Source: Helicobacteraceae bacterium
Lineage (GTDB): Bacteria > Campylobacterota > Campylobacteria > Campylobacterales > Sulfurimonadaceae
Assembly (NCBI GenBank): GCA_015489055.1
Contig: WFMO01000092.1
Coordinates: 1 to 8,998 of the forward strand
Reading direction: 5' to 3'
Length of the DNA stretch: 8,998 nucleotides
The position numbers and the translations under genes were made by a program. Below, piece by piece: positions 5,012-8,998 of this stretch (positions are counted from its first letter, which is position 1; each line of letters opens with the position of its first letter). The notes beneath the pieces are model-generated. The model was not told the DNA's origin. It ran no database searches and saw only the letters and a program-made list of their open reading frames with translations.

Positions 5012-6178
5012 CAGCGCTACATGTAAATAAAAACTATATCCACTTATACTTATAGTTTGAAAATGACCCCCAAGTGCCAACAACTTTAAAAGCAGATTAT
5101 CAAATATATCTCCAAAACCAAACAGATGCGCTACAATGCTAGCTGGATAAAATATCGTAAAAAGCTCTGTCCATATAACAGAGAGTGGATTATAAATTGA
5201 AAAGATATGAAAAAAATAGATAGAATACGGCAACATCATAAGATATACAAATAGGGGTAAAAGAAAAAATATGTATATTTTGTTTAAAGATTTAAAATAT
5301 TGTAAAAATAAAAAGATGTAAAATACACCTGCAACCGAGAGCCAAAAACCAAGACTCAAAAGCAGTACAGGATAAAAAGCCACCAATAGCGCAATTGTCA
5401 CAAACAAAGTTTGCATAGATACCACTTTAATACCTCTGTCATATAAAATATATCCTATAACAAGCATAAAAAATGAGCGAATTAATGACGGTGTAAACCC
5501 TAAAAACCAAACATACCAAAATAAACAAAGGGCTACCATAATAAAGATATCACGATTTACATGCCTGTATGAAAAAAATCTGTTATGTAAAGGTTTATAC
5601 AACAATCCGATAATAAAAAACAAAACAGCACTCAAAACGCCTAAGTGAAAACCGCTGATTGCAAGTAAATGACTAATGCCAAGAGCTGAGAATCTACGTC
5701 TTAAAAGCTTGCTTTGCGCATGTGCGGTAAACATGGCCTCATACATCATTGCAATGTTTTGATTTTGATGTTGCGCGGCTATAAGATAGTTTAATTTTTC
5801 TTTAAAACTATTGTTGACTCTAATGTTTATAATTTTCGTTTTTGCATAAAAACCACTGAGATACTCAATAAATGTCAAATGATTTAAAATTACTTTAACA
5901 GTAACATTATCACCTATGATTTTACCAATATATACACCTTTAGAAGTATAAAAAACAATCCCGTTTTTACTTTTTAACTTTAAAATATAATACTCGTGCA
6001 AATGTTTACTTTTTTTATACTGGCTTTGTACTTTACATGTAAGGATATTTGGCTCAATAGACAAAAACTGAACATACCGATAATAATAAATGGAGATAGA
6101 TATTATAAAGATTGCGCACAAAACTGCCAAAAAGATAAAAATCTCACGTCCGCGAAATAGCTCTACGCGCTCAATCAT
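4919..6178 (-). CDS. comEC: ComEC/Rec2-family DNA uptake channel, short form
   Basis: This 419-residue polytopic membrane protein matches the ComEC/Rec2 channel that carries single-stranded DNA across the inner membrane during natural transformation. A TM segment lies at about 13-31. A beta-rich segment (about 40-120) is consistent with the OB-fold N-terminal domain. The competence domain starts with the signature LGISHLLAISGFHLG (166-180), then TPSLIRSFFMLVIGY (229-243) and LLSLGFWLSVAGVFYI (273-288), and continues in hydrophobic helices to the end. The C-terminal metallo-beta-lactamase-like domain of long ComEC proteins (typically 700-800 residues) is absent. This agrees with the short ComEC I recall from Helicobacter and relatives rather than a truncation. 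It starts 3 bases after the dnaB stop with no ribosome site, so translation probably depends on dnaB. Its last 30 codons lie antisense to the yihY tail. Confidence 0.88.
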   Translation of the reverse strand: MIERVELFRGREIFIFLAVLCAIFIISISIYYYRYVQFLSIEPNILTCKVQSQYKKSKHLHEYYILKLKSKNGIVFYTSKGVYIGKIIGDNVTVKVILNHLTFIEYLSGFYAKTKIINIRVNNSFKEKLNYLIAAQHQNQNIAMMYEAMFTAHAQSKLLRRRFSALGISHLLAISGFHLGVLSAVLFFIIGLLYKPLHNRFFSYRHVNRDIFIMVALCLFWYVWFLGFTPSLIRSFFMLVIGYILYDRGIKVVSMQTLFVTIALLVAFYPVLLLSLGFWLSVAGVFYIFLFLQYFKSLNKIYIFFLLPLFVYLMMLPYSIYFFHIFSIYNPLSVIWTELFTIFYPASIVAHLFGFGDIFDNLLLKLLALGGHFQTISISGYSFYLHVALSLLAVRFRVFFYCLNLFALFFFIYCIKYVT

Positions 6179-6181
6179 ATT

Positions 6182-7618
6182 TTAAATCGGAGGCATTGAG
6201 ATAGTATCTACACTCATGTCAGCTGATTTTATATCAACATTTTCATATGTAATTTTAGTGCCTACTACGTGGTCAACAAAGCGGGTAAGTTTCTTTTGAA
6301 AAGTTAGCTTCACATGACCCGTAGGACCATTTCGCTGTTTACCGATTATAATCTCAGCTTCCTCTTCATCTTTTTCTATATATGTAGAAGTAAATTCTTT
6401 ACCTTCGCTCTTAGCGGCTTTTTCACGCTCTTTTTCCTCTTTATAAAGATAAACATCATCACGATAAACAAACAAGATGATATCTGCATCCTGCTCAATC
6501 GAACCTGACTCACGTATGTCACTTAGCATCGGACGCTTATCATTTCTTGATTCTAAGCCTCTGTTTAACTGGGATAAGGCCACTATCGGAATCTCAAGCT
6601 CACGAGCGAGCATTTTTAGACCACGTGAAATTTCACTAACTTCTATATGGCGATCCTTACCGCTTGTGCCGCTCATAATCTGAAGATAATCAATAACTGC
6701 TATCTCTATCTCAGGGTGTTTTGTTTTTAATTTTCTAAGTTTTGAGCGGAGTTGGTTAATATTTAAAGAGCCATGATCATCTACAAACAATTTTGCGCTA
6801 TTCATGCGCTCAACCGCATTTGCAAGTCTGCTCCATTCATCATCATTCAAATCTCCGACACGGAGCTTTTGCAGATATATGGAGGTTTGAATACTAAGAA
6901 GCCTCAACATCAACTGTTCAGCCGGCATCTCAAGTGAAAAAAACGCAACTCCTTTACCCTGGTTTATAAGTTTATTGACAGTATTTAAGGCAAAGCTTGT
7001 TTTTCCCATAGCAGGGCGGGCTGCGATAATGACCAAATCTCCTTTTCCAAAGCCTGTAGTCATTTTATTTAACTCATTAAAGCCAGTATCGACACCCACC
7101 AGCGTTGAATTGCCACGCGCTTTCATCTGCTTAATATACTCCATCGTATCGTAAGTGATAGTCGGGGAGTCCTTAAAGTCACTTGTTTGTGAATCTTGAG
7201 TTATGTCGTAGAGCTTTTTCTCAACTAAATTTACCACCTCATCACCTGGCAATTGCTCTTCTAATGTGACACGTTTTATCTCTGTCGTTAGTGTTAAAAG
7301 CCGTCTTTTTAAAGACTTTTCTTTCACTTCATCAACATAAGCTTTGATATTGGCAATTGGATTGGCAGTTAAAATATCAAGCATTACCTGCTCGTCAAAT
7401 TTTTTTACTTTTAAAAGTTCCTGCTTTAAAAACTCTTCATCAATAGGGTCATCTTTTCTCGTTAAAGACAACATAGCTTTAAATATCTCTTGATGAGAAG
7501 GCAGGTAAAAATCGTCATACTTTAAAATAGATTCAAGTTCATCAAACTGCTCTGGATCAAAAATAATGGAGCTTAGTATCGATTTCTCAAAAGATAAGTT
7601 ATAAAGATTATTTTCCAT
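6182..7618 (-). CDS. dnaB: Replicative DNA helicase DnaB
   Basis: This 478-residue hexameric helicase unwinds DNA at the replication fork 5' to 3' on the lagging strand and contacts primase. The N-terminal domain begins [20 protein letters not shown]. After a linker, the RecA-like domain has Walker A ARPAMGKT (200-207), [11 protein letters not shown] (about 226-236), Walker [10 protein letters not shown] (307-315, D310), the [10 protein letters not shown] segment (about 347-356) and the GKQRNGPTG arginine-finger region (about 426-434). Length is normal and there is no intein. I chose the ATG at 7618 because DnaB homology starts there; an in-frame ATG at 7687 would add 23 residues that only read an alternative frame of ispG. 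With this start the gene overlaps the ispG 3' end by 11 bases, so it is probably co-transcribed with ispG and comEC. The ribosome site is weak (GGCGG). Confidence 0.96.
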   Translation of the reverse strand: MENNLYNLSFEKSILSSIIFDPEQFDELESILKYDDFYLPSHQEIFKAMLSLTRKDDPIDEEFLKQELLKVKKFDEQVMLDILTANPIANIKAYVDEVKEKSLKRRLLTLTTEIKRVTLEEQLPGDEVVNLVEKKLYDITQDSQTSDFKDSPTITYDTMEYIKQMKARGNSTLVGVDTGFNELNKMTTGFGKGDLVIIAARPAMGKTSFALNTVNKLINQGKGVAFFSLEMPAEQLMLRLLSIQTSIYLQKLRVGDLNDDEWSRLANAVERMNSAKLFVDDHGSLNINQLRSKLRKLKTKHPEIEIAVIDYLQIMSGTSGKDRHIEVSEISRGLKMLARELEIPIVALSQLNRGLESRNDKRPMLSDIRESGSIEQDADIILFVYRDDVYLYKEEKEREKAAKSEGKEFTSTYIEKDEEEAEIIIGKQRNGPTGHVKLTFQKKLTRFVDHVVGTKITYENVDIKSADMSVDTISMPPI

Positions 7619-8669
7619 CTGCCGCCATCTTTTCAACCTCTTGCACAAAACACTCAACAAGCTCTTCTTCATCGAGATTTGCGACAACCTCGCCTTTAAC
7701 CATCACCAGCCCCTTGCCCTTACCGTACGCAATAGCAACATCCGCATGTTTTGCCTCACCAATGGCATTTACCACACACCCCATCACTGAGACATCAAGA
7801 GGAGTTTTTATATGTGCCGTTCTTCGCTCAATTTCTGCAACTGCGCTAACCAAATCAGCTTCTATCCGTCCGCATGTAGGACACGAAATGATATTTAACC
7901 CCTCAGCGGCAACTCCGCTGTCTTTTAAAATAGCGCGCCCGACTTTTATCTCATCTTCAAGCTCTCCGGTTATAGAAACACGTAAAGTATCCCCTATGCC
8001 CTCCATTAAAAGCGTACCTAGCCCGATAGCACTCTTTACCGTTGCATGAAAAACGGTTCCAGCTTCCGTTACGCCTAAATGAAACGGATAGCGGTTTGTT
8101 GGGCGAAGCATTCTATATGCTTCGACCGTTCTTTGCACATCGCTGGCTTTTAAAGAGATTTTGATATCATCAAAACCCAAATCTTCTAAGAATTTGATAT
8201 TATATTCAGCAGAAGTAACCATGGCTTTAGCAGTAGGTCCATATTTATCATCAAACTCTTTTTCCAAACTACCTGCGTTAACACCTATACGAATAGGCAA
8301 ATTTCTCTCTTGACAAGCTTTTACAACCTCTTTTACTTTCCATTTTGAGCCGATGTTGCCCGGATTTATTCGTATGCAATCAACCACCTCAGAAGCGATT
8401 AATGCCAGCTTATGATTAAAATGAATATCGGCAACAAGCGGTAGAGATATCCCTTGTTTTATCTCCTTTAGCGCCAAAGCATCTTCCATATCTGGTACGG
8501 CAACACGCACAATATCACATCCCGCAAAATGCAGTCTGTTTATCTGCTCTATGGTGCTTTTAATATCTTTTGTGTCTGAATATGTCATCGACTGCACGCT
8601 AATTGGCGCATCACCGCCTACTGCAACATTACCGACATATATTTTTTTGGTTTCAAATCTTTTTATCAT
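7608..8669 (-). CDS. ispG: 4-hydroxy-3-methylbut-2-enyl diphosphate synthase (IspG/GcpE)
   Basis: This 353-residue cytoplasmic [4Fe-4S] enzyme catalyses the penultimate step of the MEP isoprenoid pathway: reductive ring opening of methylerythritol cyclodiphosphate to HMBPP. The TIM-barrel part (about 1-255) has the opening [17 protein letters not shown], the RVAVPD strand and [13 protein letters not shown]. The cluster ligands are all present: C263 and C266 in SCPTCGR, C298 in VMGCVVN and E305 in NAIGE, corresponding to C270, C273, C305 and E312 of the E. coli enzyme. Length is that of the short bacterial form with no inserted domain. It lies downstream of priA, separated by 78 bases with a possible weak terminator, and upstream of dnaB with an 11-base overlap. 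There is no obvious ribosome site before the ATG at 8669; a TATAGA box at 8687-8682 is a possible but unconvincing -10. Confidence 0.97.
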   Translation of the reverse strand: MIKRFETKKIYVGNVAVGGDAPISVQSMTYSDTKDIKSTIEQINRLHFAGCDIVRVAVPDMEDALALKEIKQGISLPLVADIHFNHKLALIASEVVDCIRINPGNIGSKWKVKEVVKACQERNLPIRIGVNAGSLEKEFDDKYGPTAKAMVTSAEYNIKFLEDLGFDDIKISLKASDVQRTVEAYRMLRPTNRYPFHLGVTEAGTVFHATVKSAIGLGTLLMEGIGDTLRVSITGELEDEIKVGRAILKDSGVAAEGLNIISCPTCGRIEADLVSAVAEIERRTAHIKTPLDVSVMGCVVNAIGEAKHADVAIAYGKGKGLVMVKGEVVANLDEEELVECFVQEVEKMAADGK

Positions 8670-8694
8670 AAACAGATAATATCTATATTGGTCT

Positions 8695-8713
8695 AAAAAA
8701 ATGCTTTAAGCAT
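8695..8713 (-). terminator. Possible weak intrinsic terminator after priA
   Basis: On the minus strand, downstream of the priA stop, the sequence ATGCTTAAAGCAT can form a 5-6 base-pair stem with a tiny loop and is followed directly by a run of at least six T. The stem is short and AT-rich, so termination would be partial at best, and read-through from priA into ispG is likely. Confidence 0.35.
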
Positions 8714-8747
8714 CTACCCGTAAATAAAACTAAAAATACAAACTCCA

Positions 8748-8998
8748 TCAAGAAAAATCAATAGGATCCATATCTATTTGCGCCATGCTATGCTTACATG
8801 CCGTAACTGCTTTGATGATATCCGTACTTTTATCACTCCTTAGTAGAATATTGAACCGATATTTACCGCCTATCATAAATATAGCGCACTCTCCCGCTCC
8901 AATCATCTCAACATCTTTAAATCTGCCAAGTTCTTGCACCATCTGCCCCATAGCTTCCTTGGCTTTTAGGCCATTTTTATGTGCAAATGTTATGCGGC
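8748..8998 (-). CDS. priA: Primosomal protein N' (PriA), C-terminal fragment
   Basis: The frame is open from the right edge of the window to TGA at 8750-8748, giving 82 complete codons. The peptide runs from RITFAHKNGLKAKEAM through IGAGECAIFMIGGKYRFNILLRS to the end IDMDPIDFS. The KYRFNILLRS...A......IDMDPIDF pattern is the C-terminal domain of PriA, where family members end in a K-R-ILL-S stretch followed by a D-DP motif. PriA is the 3'-5' helicase that recognises abandoned replication forks and helps reload DnaB. The helicase motifs and zinc-binding cysteines would lie beyond the window. It is upstream of ispG on the same strand, 78 bases away. Identification from the last fifth or less of the protein is good but rests on this domain alone. 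Confidence 0.85.
   Translation of the reverse strand, partial: RITFAHKNGLKAKEAMGQMVQELGRFKDVEMIGAGECAIFMIGGKYRFNILLRSDKSTDIIKAVTACKHSMAQIDMDPIDFS

Noticed and set aside
4919..6178. ComEC as a truncated pseudogene
   Set aside because: The missing metallo-beta-lactamase domain fits the short form known in this phylum; the competence domain motifs are intact and the frame is uninterrupted.
7619..7687. Upstream extension of dnaB by 23 residues
   Set aside because: The extra residues ([13 protein letters not shown]...) only translate an alternative frame of the ispG 3' end, and DnaB homology begins at the ATG at 7618.
7714..8049. Plus-strand open frame of 111 codons inside ispG
   Set aside because: It lies fully antisense to a gene whose cluster-binding residues are all present; its Ser/Pro/Ala-rich composition is a by-product of ispG codons.

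Overview
The window looks like chromosome of a Campylobacterota (epsilonproteobacterial) species, most like Sulfurimonas or a relative. This is inferred from the strongly AT-rich sequence, the TGnTATAAT promoters with mostly weak -35 boxes, the dnaB-comEC adjacency (which I recall from Helicobacter pylori) and a short ComEC without a metallo-beta-lactamase domain. No search was run. Coding density is very high, with several gene overlaps and no gene-free stretch above about 120 bases. I see no RNA genes, insertion sequences, CRISPR arrays or phage genes.

Layout. (1) Left edge: the first 32 codons of a minus-strand phosphomannomutase/phosphoglucomutase run out of the window. A compact intergenic region with back-to-back promoters (99-218) separates it from a plus-strand pair: a PleD-type response regulator/diguanylate cyclase (REC-REC-GGDEF) and a membrane-anchored Bax-like glucosaminidase. 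(2) Converging on these are two coupled minus-strand genes: a small protein of unknown function (3024-3410) and an ExoX-like DEDDh exonuclease (2284-3024). (3) At 3472-5011 there is a divergent regulatory module. A small protein with a CxxxxCxC motif faces an arsenical-type ArsR repressor across a perfect 9-bp-arm inverted repeat, and arsR is coupled to a YihY/BrkB-family membrane protein. (4) From 8998 back to 4919 the minus strand carries housekeeping genes: the C-terminus of PriA, then ispG, dnaB and comEC closely packed. ispG overlaps dnaB by 11 bases and dnaB is 3 bases from comEC.

How the genes work together. PriA and DnaB act in replication restart and fork unwinding, ComEC imports single-stranded DNA during transformation, and IspG makes an isoprenoid precursor. 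The cyclase and the glucosaminidase probably share a transcript, linking c-di-GMP signalling with peptidoglycan turnover. The ArsR module is the most accessory-looking part: its operator is placed to control both divergent genes, and its own -10 box is so close to the ATG that the arsR message is probably leaderless.

I do not see a clearly new multi-gene defence or mobile system. The most unusual features are the ArsR/Cys-small-protein/YihY module and the 93-base tail-to-tail overlap between yihY and comEC. In that overlap the two genes use the same codon boundaries on opposite strands, so Lys-rich coding on one strand is Phe-rich coding on the other.
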